Shown here piece by piece: positions 44,099 to 53,068 of a DNA stretch of 64,000 nucleotides. The notes under the pieces are model-generated. The model saw nothing but the letters and a program-made list of their open reading frames with translations. It searched no databases and had not been told where the DNA came from. Source of the DNA: Photobacterium sp. GJ3. Its GTDB lineage: Bacteria; Pseudomonadota; Gammaproteobacteria; Enterobacterales; Vibrionaceae. Position numbers and translations under genes: made by a program. The first letter of the stretch is position 1; each line of letters starts with the position of its first letter. The stretch lies in contig NZ_CP073579.1 of the NCBI RefSeq assembly GCF_018199995.1, positions 1,488,001-1,552,000 on the forward strand, written 5' to 3'.

Positions 44099-44126
44099 CA
44101 ACAGGCCACCCAAGGGTGGCCTGTTG
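44099..44126. terminator. bidirectional terminator between vqmA and pdxH
   Basis: A perfect 13-bp stem (CAACAGGCCACCC / GGGTGGCCTGTTG, loop AA) lies between the convergent genes. It has T-rich sequence on the plus side and serves both. Confidence 0.85.
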
Positions 44127-44143
44127 ATTTCAAGAACACAAAA

Positions 44144-44779
44144 TTAAGGAGCAAGACGATCAATCTGCCAGCTGTCGCCATCCCGCTCATACAAAAAGCG
44201 ATCATGCAGGCGATGCTCTCCGCCCTGCCAGAATTCCACAGACTTCATCCTGACACGATAGCCACCCCAAAACGTTGGGAATGGCACTTCGCCTGCAGAG
44301 AACTTCTGTTTCAGCTCCATGAACTTTCCTTCCAGAGCCTGGCGAGCCGTCAGCCTAGAACTTTGCTTACTCGCCCAAGCTGCAATCTGACTTTCCTTCG
44401 GACGAGATGAGAAGTATTTCATGACTTCAAGTGTGGATAGCTTTTCCGCAATACCAGTAACGTGTACCTGACGCTCAAGCGGATGCCATGGAAAATGTAA
44501 GCTAATCTTCCCATTCTCAGCTAATTGAGCCGCCTTACGACTACTCAGGTTAGTGTAAAACACAAACCCCTGCTGATCGAAATGCTTCAACAAAACAATA
44601 CGCTGGAATGGTTGCCCGGTTGCATCAACCGTCGCGACCGTCATTGCTGTCGGATCAGTCAGTCCAGCTTCAATCGCTTGCTGTAACCAGTGATTAAACA
44701 ACTCGATTGGTTCCTGAGGCAAATCTTTGCGGCGTAAACCACCCCGGGTATATTCGCGACGAATATCAGACAACTCCAT
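44144..44779 (-). CDS. pdxH: pyridoxamine 5'-phosphate oxidase
   Basis: The 211-residue protein is full-length PdxH: MELSDIRREYTRGGLRRKDL at the start, QRIVLLKHFDQQGFVFYTN with FMN phosphate ligands, RPKESQIAAWASKQS near residue 130, and the C-terminal WGGYRVRMKSVEFWQGGEHRLHDRF with FMN- and PLP-contacting Arg and His. It makes pyridoxal phosphate from pyridoxamine or pyridoxine phosphate using oxygen. It stands alone, convergent with vqmA. Confidence 0.97.
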   Translation of the reverse strand: MELSDIRREYTRGGLRRKDLPQEPIELFNHWLQQAIEAGLTDPTAMTVATVDATGQPFQRIVLLKHFDQQGFVFYTNLSSRKAAQLAENGKISLHFPWHPLERQVHVTGIAEKLSTLEVMKYFSSRPKESQIAAWASKQSSRLTARQALEGKFMELKQKFSAGEVPFPTFWGGYRVRMKSVEFWQGGEHRLHDRFLYERDGDSWQIDRLAP

Positions 44780-45071
44780 TGTATTCTCCGTTTACTGTTA
44801 CGACAGCTTACCGCCCCGGTATCGCCATCGAATCAATGATAAGTGACGGCTGAATTGTCCATCTAAGCGTTTACAAAAACAAGCAAATCCTCACAACAAC
44901 TCAGCGAGGCGTGACTCGTTTTTCAATGTCGGGACAAAAGGGCATGCGTCCTCGAACCTCTCTCCTCTCCTTCCCTTTGCTGCGGTAACTGACTGACACA
45001 CACTCATTTAGCCACACCCACGAAAAAATGATAATTTGTTTGAACCCCTCTTTGTATGCAGAACATCCATT

Positions 45072-46889
45072 GTGCTCAAAAGAAAAAAACTTGCGCTGAT
45101 CACTGGCCTTGGGATCCTCCTGTCGATATTCATTGCATTTCTGACGAAGCAGCATTTTACGATCGCGCTGTCGAATCAAATCAAAGACGACATCACGGCT
45201 TTAGGTGAGAAATTAGATCAGCGACTCAGACGCTACCAACAGTTACCACAGCTGCTGGCCCATGATCCCAGACTGCTTGATTCACTCAATGCGGCCTTCG
45301 CGCCATCGAGTGAACGAAACGCCAAGCTGCTGCAAACGAATTTGTTGCTGGCTTACTGGGCAAAAACGCTCAGCGCAGATACGATCTACCTCTTAGATAA
45401 ACACGGGGAGACACTGGCTGCCAGCAACTGGCATCAACAAGATAGTTTTGTTGGATTCAATTACGCCTATCGGCCCTATTTTAAAGATGCGATGAAAGGT
45501 GGATTGGGGCAGTTTTTTGCACTGGGGATTAGTTCAGGGAAGCGTGGCTATTTTTTTTCTGCGCCGGTTTTTGATCAGCAGAATCAAGTGAGCGGTGTCA
45601 TCGTCATCAAAATTGATTTGAATCTTGTCGATGAAATCTGGCAGTACCAGGAGTTTGAGTATGTGATCAGCGACCCACGCGGGGTGATTTTCTACAGTTC
45701 AATCGACAGCTGGATTTATCACAGTCTGGTGCCTTTAACGGAAGCACAACGAACTCAGGTGGTTGAAAGCCGGCAATACGGCACGCCCACACTGACGCCT
45801 TTAACCGAATTACCCAGCCTTCAGGTACTCAATGGCCAGACGCAAGCTGACATTCTGATCCCGGCGGAGCAACGCATTCACACTTTCCTCCATGCCCATC
45901 ATGATATGAACACTGCGGGATGGGTCATTTACGGCTTCACACCAACACATCAGATTCTGAGTCCGGTCTTCGAAAGTGTTTTACTATTTATCGCCTTTTA
46001 CATTCTGCTGATTCTGGTGATGAATTACTGGTGGCAAACCGTGAGTGCGAAGGCAGCCTTAGCCGATCTGAACAGTACGCTTGAGCAGCAAGTCGCGGAA
46101 CGGACGGACCATCTTCATCAGGCAAACAAGCAACTCTGGCATGCCATTGAGCAATATGAACTGACTCAGGCTGAACTGAAAGAGACTCGAACCGAATTGA
46201 TTCAAACGGCGAAAGTCGCCATGCTCGGAGAATTATCTGCGAGTATCAATCATGAAATTAATCAGCCTCTGGCAGCCATGCGCACCTACAGCGAAAACAG
46301 TATCAAACTTCTGGCAAGAGAGAACTACCCCGCAGTCGCAGACAATCTGGCGCAGTTAGTCCAGCTCAACCAGCGAGTTTCAGATATCATTGCCCGGTTC
46401 AAAGTGTTTGCCCGCAAAGGACTTCAGCAAAACAGCCAGATTCATGCGGCCCAATCCATCCGAAATGCGCTCGAACTGATGCACGCGCCCCTGACCAAAC
46501 ATCGCATCGAGTTGCATCTGGACCTGGATGAATCCATCAACATCAAAATCGATGCAGTGCAATTTGAGCAGGTCGTCATTAACTTATTACAGAATGCGAT
46601 TCAGGCTCAGGACTCGGTCAGCCAAAAACAAATTGGTATCACTCTGAAAGCTGGCCGTCAGCGGTGTATTCTCACCCTCTGGGATCGTGGCCCCGGACTG
46701 GATAACACGCAGAAACAACGTATCTTTACCCCATTTTTTAGCACCAAACATGACGGACTGGGATTAGGGCTGACGATCTGCCGCCGGATACTGGATTTAT
46801 TTTCTGGCAGTTTGACCGTTCACGACCACGCTGACGGTGGCGCCGAATTTCAAATCAGCTTACCCCTTGCCGAAGAGGACCCCCAATGA
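45072..46889 (+). CDS. dctB: C4-dicarboxylate sensor histidine kinase DctB
   Basis: From the GTG at 45072 the protein has 605 residues: a membrane span (about 5-25), a periplasmic double-PAS/dCACHE sensor (YRPYFKDAMKGGLGQFFALG, SSGKRGYFFSAPVFD), a second span (about 300-320), a coiled-coil linker and the kinase core with the H-box ELSASINHEINQPLAAMRTY, N-box NLLQNAIQAQ, DRGPGLD and GLGLGLTICRRI. An ATG 12 codons earlier is possible but adds a non-membrane stretch. DctB senses succinate, malate or fumarate. It overlaps dctD by 4 nt. No dct transporter is adjacent here. Confidence 0.92.
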   Translation: MLKRKKLALITGLGILLSIFIAFLTKQHFTIALSNQIKDDITALGEKLDQRLRRYQQLPQLLAHDPRLLDSLNAAFAPSSERNAKLLQTNLLLAYWAKTLSADTIYLLDKHGETLAASNWHQQDSFVGFNYAYRPYFKDAMKGGLGQFFALGISSGKRGYFFSAPVFDQQNQVSGVIVIKIDLNLVDEIWQYQEFEYVISDPRGVIFYSSIDSWIYHSLVPLTEAQRTQVVESRQYGTPTLTPLTELPSLQVLNGQTQADILIPAEQRIHTFLHAHHDMNTAGWVIYGFTPTHQILSPVFESVLLFIAFYILLILVMNYWWQTVSAKAALADLNSTLEQQVAERTDHLHQANKQLWHAIEQYELTQAELKETRTELIQTAKVAMLGELSASINHEINQPLAAMRTYSENSIKLLARENYPAVADNLAQLVQLNQRVSDIIARFKVFARKGLQQNSQIHAAQSIRNALELMHAPLTKHRIELHLDLDESINIKIDAVQFEQVVINLLQNAIQAQDSVSQKQIGITLKAGRQRCILTLWDRGPGLDNTQKQRIFTPFFSTKHDGLGLGLTICRRILDLFSGSLTVHDHADGGAEFQISLPLAEEDPQ

Positions 46890-48181
46890 AACAACCAGTC
46901 ATCTTTATCGATGATGATAAAGCCATCCGTGACTCTTTAGGGCAAACCCTGATGCTTGAAGACTATCAGGTTCAATTGTTTCACAGTGCACGCCAGGCAC
47001 TGGATGCATTTGATCCCCAATTTCCGGGGGTGATTATTACCGACATGAATATGCCGGGTATGGATGGCATGACGTTCCTCAAACATGCCCTTCAGATTGA
47101 TCATGAACTGCCCGTTATCATGCTGACCGGACACGGTGACATTTCAACCGCAGTTGATGCCATGCGATTAGGGGCCTACGATTTTCTGGAGAAACCGTTC
47201 TCAACTGAATATTTACTGGATGTCGTCAAACGCGCTTGCGATAAACGGGATCTGATTTTAGAAAACAGAGAGCTCAAGCGAGAACTGGCATCCCAGAGTC
47301 ATCCGGGACCGCGGATACTCGGCAATACACTGGCAGTGAAGCAATTACGCCATCGCCTCTACCATCTGAAGGAATTACCTCAGGCTGTGTTTCTTCAGGG
47401 TGAAGAGGGCTCCGGGAAACGCATGATGGCAACATTTCTCCACGAACATAGTCAACGCCAGCACCAGGCCATGATGACGATTCAAACTCAGGAACTGAAT
47501 GATCAGCAAGCAGAATTGCTGCTTCAGGGGCCAGAAGGAAAATGGCATGCTGCACAGGGCAGCAGTCTCTACATTGAAAATATTGAGTTGCTACCGCCTC
47601 AAACCCAACAGGTGCTCGTAACGCTGTTGCAATCACAATCTGAAAACACCGAACCGAGCCATCAAGTCCGACTGATTGCCAGTAGTCAGCATCCGTTGCA
47701 CCATCTTCTGGCGTCTCAGCAACTTTTACCTGCGTTGATGTCTATGTTCGAGGGAGCCGTGCTTGAGATACCTCCGCTTCGCGAGCGCCAAGACGACATC
47801 CCCCTCCTGTTTCAGAATTTTATCCGGACCGCAGCCTCGCGATATAACCTCGAAGCGCCGGTGCTCAGTGTTGAACAGGAACAGCGACTCGTCGAACACC
47901 GCTGGCCGGGGAACGTCAGAGAACTCCGGAACCTGGCAGAACGGATCGTTCTTCTGGGTAATCATTTTGATGAAAGTCAGACGCTTGAAATCGACAGCCC
48001 ACCTTTGACTCTGGTCGATAAGGTCACTCAGTTTGAATTCACACTCCTCAGTGATGCTTTACGTCGCCACAATGGGCGACTCAAGGACGTACAATCCGAA
48101 CTGGGCATTGCGAGAAAGACGCTCTACGACAAGATGAAAAAACACGGTTTAGATAAAGAAGACTTTAAAGAATCAAATTAA
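46886..48181 (+). CDS. dctD: DctD-like response regulator with degenerate AAA+ domain
   Basis: The 431-residue protein has an intact receiver domain (D9-D11, phosphoacceptor Asp53 in IITDMNMPGMDG, Lys in FLEKPF near 103), an AAA+-like domain (about 140-370) and a Fis-type helix-turn-helix (about 395-428). The Walker A is GEEGSGKR instead of GESGTGKE, the Walker B region reads GSSLYIENIE where GGTLFLDEI is normal, and the GAFTGA loop that contacts sigma-54 is missing altogether. RERQDDIPLL and RWPGNVRELRNL are kept. So it is a DctD homologue that should bind DNA and be phosphorylated but may not activate sigma-54 promoters. Confidence 0.88.
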   Translation: MKQPVIFIDDDKAIRDSLGQTLMLEDYQVQLFHSARQALDAFDPQFPGVIITDMNMPGMDGMTFLKHALQIDHELPVIMLTGHGDISTAVDAMRLGAYDFLEKPFSTEYLLDVVKRACDKRDLILENRELKRELASQSHPGPRILGNTLAVKQLRHRLYHLKELPQAVFLQGEEGSGKRMMATFLHEHSQRQHQAMMTIQTQELNDQQAELLLQGPEGKWHAAQGSSLYIENIELLPPQTQQVLVTLLQSQSENTEPSHQVRLIASSQHPLHHLLASQQLLPALMSMFEGAVLEIPPLRERQDDIPLLFQNFIRTAASRYNLEAPVLSVEQEQRLVEHRWPGNVRELRNLAERIVLLGNHFDESQTLEIDSPPLTLVDKVTQFEFTLLSDALRRHNGRLKDVQSELGIARKTLYDKMKKHGLDKEDFKESN

Positions 48182-48199
48182 CTTCGCCAATACTTTGAA

Positions 48200-48214
48200 A
48201 TTTACAGTGTAAAT
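48200..48214. promoter_or_regulatory. parS2 site 1
   Basis: ATTTACAGTGTAAAT matches the chromosome II centromere consensus nTTTACAnTGTAAAn exactly. It lies between the convergent dctD and fapA-like genes and is a ParB2 binding site by consensus. Confidence 0.88.
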
Positions 48215-48251
48215 AACGCTCTGATTCTAACCTGCGGTCGATTGCACTAAA

Positions 48252-48266
48252 ATTTACACTGTAAAT
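48252..48266. promoter_or_regulatory. parS2 site 2
   Basis: ATTTACACTGTAAAT is an exact consensus parS2, 52 bp from site 1 (five helical turns), in the same convergent intergenic region. Confidence 0.88.
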
Positions 48267-48278
48267 CCAATCCAGACT

Positions 48279-49940
48279 TTAGCTGTGTTTCATGTGTAGC
48301 GGTTGGCAAACGAATTGATGGTCCCTCAAACAAATCACGCTGGATCTGATTTCATGTTCGATCACAAATTCTTTTTCTTCAATCCGAACATGCACACCAG
48401 GGTGAATCAAGCCACTCACTTCAACACGGGCATTTTCCATTTGTTGCTGATATTGCGCTTGCAGCATCTGCTGAAGTGCTTTCATCTCAGCGAGCGTTGC
48501 CATGAATTGCGCTTTACCGGTTTCCAGCTTGGCCATATATTCCGGTGAACGCTTCTCCTTCGGCAGTTTTGACATCTTCATCTGCAAAACAACCAGCTGA
48601 TGCAAGCGTTCTTCCTGCGCTCTCATCTCAATTCGAGTTTCATCAATCTGTGCTTTTAAAGCCTGGAACTGTCCCATTAAATGAATTTGGGTTTCAACGC
48701 CAGCCTCTGCACCCAGTACGCAGGCATGAACGCCACCATCCGCTTCAATGCGTCCGCCCGTAATACTGCCATGCCGTTGTGCAATATCAATCACACGAAC
48801 CTCACCTTTTGCCTGCACCCAACTGTGTGCGAGATGAAGATGTAACTCGGTGTCACCGCCTGAACTGATGTGAGCATATTGAGCAAATCTCGCTGCCACT
48901 TTTCCCTGAGCAGCTAACGTGCAATATACCGGCTTTCCATCCTGCATCCGGCCAATGACGCCACTCGCGACTGTGATATCCCCGCCTGCACTCAGTTCGG
49001 CAAGTTCAACAACCCCTGTGATTGTAATATTTCCGGCAGCCTGAATTTTCATCCCGGGGCTGACATCACCGTACACCAACACGGCGCCGTTGAAATCAAT
49101 ATGGCCTGTTGTGACGTCGACACCATTCAGCGTCATCACTTCATCAACAGCCATGCCGGACGTGCCATGCCGGGGCATGCCGTCTCTGGTTGCGATCAAC
49201 AGGTGCTCGTCATCCTCTGCCACACGAGTCCCGATACCAACATCAAAGGAGATTGCTTTTCCTGCCACCGGTGGAACCGCTTTGCCATGAACATCATAAC
49301 CTGGCTGGCCTTGTGTGGGTGGCGTTCGGCGCATTAGCGGTTGTCCCGCAGACACCGTAATCTGTTTGCCCAGATTACGCATATCCACCTTACCGTGATC
49401 ACTGTCTTGCGGAGCGAGAATACGTGTTGAAGCGTCCGGCACGAGGGCTTCAAACTGTGTATCAGAACCATGGATTGCTGGCCGTCCGGCTGCAATTTTC
49501 AATGAGAATCTTTCACCAGGGGCAAGTTCCCAGCTTTTTTGCAGTAAGAACTGCAAGCGTTTTTTACTGACGCCACGAACAATCGCATGCGACTTCAGAA
49601 TTGAGATCAAATTCTGGGCCGACAGTTTCTCGCCACCAAATGCCCCGGTCAGCGTTACAAAAGCAAACATGTGGTCTTCTGAAATCTCAATTTCAACGGC
49701 CACATCTTTCCGCTCAGCAATCCTGAATGCGGATTCACCGGTCATTTCTGGTTGGCTGAGAAACAGGATCACCTGCTCAACAGCATCGTCATCGATCTGA
49801 AAATCATGATAGGGAGACTGGGCTAATAAATCCTGTATGAGTGTCTGATCCAGCTCGGGTAAATCCCCCGTCTCTGGTTTTCTCACAATTAAGCTAAGGC
49901 CAGCACCTTCAGGTTCCAGCGTTAGCAATGAATCCAGCAT
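48279..49940 (-). CDS. FapA-domain (DUF342) protein
   Basis: From the ATG at 49940 (GGAGT upstream) the protein has 553 residues. The centre (about 170-420) is the DUF342/FapA region: GQPGYDVHGKAVPP, FNGAVLVYGDVSPGMKIQAAGNI and the polyglycine turns of a beta-helix, followed by a coiled coil (about 430-500) and a small C-terminal domain. Such proteins in Vibrio are annotated as flagellar assembly protein A, where FapA influences polar flagellar localisation; here no flagellar gene is near. The gene's stop lies 13 nt from parS2 site 2. Function not established. Confidence 0.85.
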   Translation of the reverse strand: MLDSLLTLEPEGAGLSLIVRKPETGDLPELDQTLIQDLLAQSPYHDFQIDDDAVEQVILFLSQPEMTGESAFRIAERKDVAVEIEISEDHMFAFVTLTGAFGGEKLSAQNLISILKSHAIVRGVSKKRLQFLLQKSWELAPGERFSLKIAAGRPAIHGSDTQFEALVPDASTRILAPQDSDHGKVDMRNLGKQITVSAGQPLMRRTPPTQGQPGYDVHGKAVPPVAGKAISFDVGIGTRVAEDDEHLLIATRDGMPRHGTSGMAVDEVMTLNGVDVTTGHIDFNGAVLVYGDVSPGMKIQAAGNITITGVVELAELSAGGDITVASGVIGRMQDGKPVYCTLAAQGKVAARFAQYAHISSGGDTELHLHLAHSWVQAKGEVRVIDIAQRHGSITGGRIEADGGVHACVLGAEAGVETQIHLMGQFQALKAQIDETRIEMRAQEERLHQLVVLQMKMSKLPKEKRSPEYMAKLETGKAQFMATLAEMKALQQMLQAQYQQQMENARVEVSGLIHPGVHVRIEEKEFVIEHEIRSSVICLRDHQFVCQPLHMKHS

Positions 49941-50110
49941 GAAGGACTCCTTCTTCCTTATCAATAACCTTTATCGGACGAAATCTTACAGAAGTTTCAA
50001 TCCCGTAGACATAGAAGAAAGTCACACTTCACACAAACCCAGAAAAGACAAAGACAAAGAAGCGAGCAAGGTCAACCTTACTCGCTTGTCAGAAGGCGTA
50101 GTGCCCAAAA

Positions 50111-50515
50111 TTAATCGACAATTAACCAGTTTAAATCATCATCCGTTAACCAATCATCCGGATGAAACTGGTAAATACAAGGTAAATGAACGTCATTATC
50201 CCCAGAGGATTCAGCTGTCAGATAACCCTCCAACAGTCTCAGGCCCTGGACCTGGAGTTGATACGATGCCGCCAGATCCAACGGGACCATCGCGGAAAAA
50301 TAGATACAATTTTTGCTGAGTTTATTGAGCCGGACTTTTAACCCCAAACGATAACTTTCGGATGGGTTCAACTCTTGACGCGCATGTCCCTTCTTCAATA
50401 AACGAGCCGCATGTCCTCCCGACACAAGGCTAAATGTCATATTCGGTTTGGCAATCCGCAGTCCAGATTCAGACCAGGCTCGCATCGCTTTACTTTCTAC
50501 CTTAACGAAACTCAT
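50111..50515 (-). CDS. hypothetical protein
   Basis: The 134-residue protein has no signal peptide or membrane span and no family I recognise. It starts MSFVKVESKAMRAWSESGLR and contains a basic, beta-rich middle (SGGHAARLLKKGHARQELNP; LGLKVRLNKLSKNCIYFSAM) and an acidic C-terminal end (HPDDWLTDDDLNWLIVD). Coding-like composition and its place between fapA and tmcA, transcribed alike, support a real gene. A role in the par region cannot be judged. Confidence 0.6.
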   Translation of the reverse strand: MSFVKVESKAMRAWSESGLRIAKPNMTFSLVSGGHAARLLKKGHARQELNPSESYRLGLKVRLNKLSKNCIYFSAMVPLDLAASYQLQVQGLRLLEGYLTAESSGDNDVHLPCIYQFHPDDWLTDDDLNWLIVD

Positions 50516-50800
50516 ATCCCACCCCTTAGCGCTTCATCGGGTCTGCCGACCATCATTATTATTCTGTGCTTGCAGGTGAATCACCAAGACAGACAAGCTT
50601 CAGTATGTTTCTCGTGCTCAGGTAAAATAACTCTAGCCTAATTTTGCTGTTTCTGTGGTTGTACCTTGTATTTTTTTTCCACTCAATACCGTGATATGTA
50701 AGTGGACGCTTACCCGAAAGTGCCTGAGTAATCGTGGCTCATTGAATCCACCAATACTGAGCAGAAATTTGAAAATCACGAAAGGTACTGATTTACAGTG

Positions 50801-50815
50801 TAAATCATGCTTGCG
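50801..50815. promoter_or_regulatory. parS2 site 3
   Basis: ATTTACAGTGTAAAT is an exact consensus parS2, only 19 bp start to start from site 4, so two ParB2 dimers could bind side by side. Confidence 0.88.
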
Positions 50816-50819
50816 TCAG

Positions 50820-50834
50820 ATTTACACTGTAAAT
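50820..50834. promoter_or_regulatory. parS2 site 4
   Basis: ATTTACACTGTAAAT is an exact consensus parS2, 6 bp from the end of tmcA. Confidence 0.88.
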
Positions 50835-50839
50835 AGAGG

Positions 50840-52945
50840 TTAATCAGTCAAAAATGGAAAAGAATTGGCGACAAAATTTCTTAAAAATAACTCAGCTTTT
50901 TTCCGTCCGGTAAAACCAAATTGCCCAGAAATATCAGCCCAACTTCGACGTTGGAGCACTTTAGCAACAAGCACATCCATCCCTTGATCTGAAGAAAACT
51001 GCCCGGCTTTGATTCTGTGTTGCAACCACAGTGTTAGCTGGCCCACAATCAAATCGTATCCAAGCCCGCCATGTGAGAAACGCTGAAGCTGTGCCTCAGT
51101 TGAAGCTGGTATCTGAGGTAAAAAAACGTCAGTGAGCGCCTGGCGATAAAGCGACAGAAAGACATCAACATCCAATTGTTGAAATTGCTCGCATGCTTGC
51201 GCCATAAAATTAATGGCAAAAGATAACTGTGCCTCGCGAAACCATCTGTTCGCCACAGCCAACAGCGGTAATACCATCAGCAAAGAGTGGCAGCCACTGG
51301 CGGCATCTTTCATCACACCCAATCGGATGGGTGTGTATCCGGCCTTCTCCCAAAATGGCAGTAACTCACCACTCGCAGCGAAGCTGGTCCCCAGGTAATC
51401 CAGCGAATGGTGCTGAGCCCATTTTAAAATGCATTGCAGCATGCCAGCGCCAACCCCAGATCGCCGAACATCATCATGAACGGCAATCCGCAAAATTCGG
51501 GCGCAATGTTGGTGAGCCGCTTCAGCAATACCTAAATGGGCGGCAACGGACTGTGCGAGTAAATGCCCTTTGGGTCTGCGTTGCCCGTGAGCGATCGCTT
51601 CTGCCAAGTGAGCTGGGAAACCACCTTCTTTTGAAACGAGTGCGCAGCCAATGATTTGATCATGGCTGAGTGCAACGAACACAGAGACCAAGGGATCATC
51701 AAGTAGCTGTTTCAGATCAGAAGGGGACGTCTGATAATGCGCGTGTACAAGAAGCCCAAATAAATGTTTCAGCCGCGCCGGGTGAGACATCAGCCATGCC
51801 GAATCGACCTGCTGATACGCAACCGAGGATGAATCAACCGGCAGCGATAACAAGGCGGGTTCAGCATCCAGCAATAGCGTATCAAACAGCCAGGCTTCCA
51901 GGGGATCACCATCCGCCCACCGGATAGGTTGTGCCAGCGTCATCGCACGCCATTGCGGTGTGACCTTATCCAATACCGCCCTGAATTTGATAGCAAAACC
52001 TCGGCCAGTACCTTCATAACCATGAACTGTGGAGGCAAACACAACCCGGGAAAACTTCACTAACATGCGTTGCAGCAATGGCGCGGGAATCGCTGCGGCT
52101 TCGTCGACAATCAGCAAATCCACTGCCGGTGCTTCAGCCAGCAGATGATCGGGCGCCATAAATTGAAGCTGGCTTCCGTGTGCATTCAGAGCTGTTTCAC
52201 CTTGGTACGGCCTGTCCAGTACACAGGCAGCATGCTGGAAAAGCGTTTGTGTTTGTCGCTGTCTGGGTGCAGTCACAACAATCTGCCGTGGCTTTTCCAG
52301 CATCAGGCCGGCAGCGGCAATACCAAGCGCTGAGGATTTTCCGCGCCCGCGATCGGCAGTCAGCACCAAAGGACGACGCCGGTGTCCGGTCACGACACGT
52401 CGAATCGCCTCGACCGCCTGAAACTGTTCTGCACTGCGGCAGCCATCGGGAAAACAAAGTTCAGCGGATTCGGCATCATCACATTGCTGATTGCGTTCAG
52501 GCAGCACGGGCAGTATGGCTATGCCCGATGCGTCAAAACGAAGTGGCACAATTTCAGGCAGATGAAGTTGAGTAAAGAAATGCTGCATGAAGGGCGTTTG
52601 CCAGGCTGGCGGGCAACTTTCAGGCAGCAAGAAAACCAGCACGCCACCACCGCGAACAGTGCCGGCCACTGCAGCCAGCGCCTCAAGAGAAAACTCATCA
52701 TGCAGATCAACGACCAGTGCCTCGCAGTCCTGACCCAGCCAGCCGAGAGCTTGCCTGGTCGTCACAGCCTGAAACCCTGAAGGCGCATCACCGCCAAGCC
52801 ATAAACAAGCCGTGTACAGAGAAAGCAGTGGCTGGACAGCCTCCCTCGCCTGTTCAGCATCACTTTCAATTCGTAACATCAATCGATGCCGGGTCAGACG
52901 TGCGTGGGTGACATACTCAGAAAAAAAACAGGACAGATCAGACAT
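50840..52945 (-). CDS. tmcA: tRNA(Met) cytidine acetyltransferase TmcA
   Basis: From the ATG at 52945 the protein has 701 residues, the family length; the frame extends 26 codons upstream without need. Domain order is an N-terminal DUF1726 part, an RNA helicase-like ATPase (Walker A ADRGRGKSSALG near residue 190; DLLIVDEAAAIP as Walker B), a GNAT acetyltransferase (RILRIAVHDDVRRSGVGAGM) and a C-terminal tRNA-binding tail. It makes N4-acetylcytidine at the wobble base of elongator tRNA(Met). It is transcribed toward parS2 sites 3 and 4. Confidence 0.95.
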   Translation of the reverse strand: MSDLSCFFSEYVTHARLTRHRLMLRIESDAEQAREAVQPLLSLYTACLWLGGDAPSGFQAVTTRQALGWLGQDCEALVVDLHDEFSLEALAAVAGTVRGGGVLVFLLPESCPPAWQTPFMQHFFTQLHLPEIVPLRFDASGIAILPVLPERNQQCDDAESAELCFPDGCRSAEQFQAVEAIRRVVTGHRRRPLVLTADRGRGKSSALGIAAAGLMLEKPRQIVVTAPRQRQTQTLFQHAACVLDRPYQGETALNAHGSQLQFMAPDHLLAEAPAVDLLIVDEAAAIPAPLLQRMLVKFSRVVFASTVHGYEGTGRGFAIKFRAVLDKVTPQWRAMTLAQPIRWADGDPLEAWLFDTLLLDAEPALLSLPVDSSSVAYQQVDSAWLMSHPARLKHLFGLLVHAHYQTSPSDLKQLLDDPLVSVFVALSHDQIIGCALVSKEGGFPAHLAEAIAHGQRRPKGHLLAQSVAAHLGIAEAAHQHCARILRIAVHDDVRRSGVGAGMLQCILKWAQHHSLDYLGTSFAASGELLPFWEKAGYTPIRLGVMKDAASGCHSLLMVLPLLAVANRWFREAQLSFAINFMAQACEQFQQLDVDVFLSLYRQALTDVFLPQIPASTEAQLQRFSHGGLGYDLIVGQLTLWLQHRIKAGQFSSDQGMDVLVAKVLQRRSWADISGQFGFTGRKKAELFLRNFVANSFPFLTD

Positions 52946-53011
52946 ACAGGCAGGCCTCTGAAGCCATAAAATCATGCGCGAAAAACTGGCCTGTATACTA
53001 TCAAGACGCAC

Positions 53012-53037
53012 AAAAAAAGCCACGTCAGTGACGTGGC
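53012..53037 (-). terminator. terminator of the parA2-parB2 operon
   Basis: GCCACGTCA / TGACGTGGC, a perfect 9-bp stem with a single-base gap (effective loop 3-5 nt), is followed on the minus strand by seven T. It lies 30 nt past the parB2 stop. Confidence 0.85.
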
Positions 53038-53068
53038 CATTTCGGTGGGACCCGGGAAATCGAAACGA

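Larger units (their letters stand above)
50516..50839. other. intergenic region with two parS2 sites
   Basis: The 324-bp gap between the small unknown gene and tmcA contains parS2 sites 3 and 4 at its tmcA end. The rest has no recognisable feature. Confidence 0.6.
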
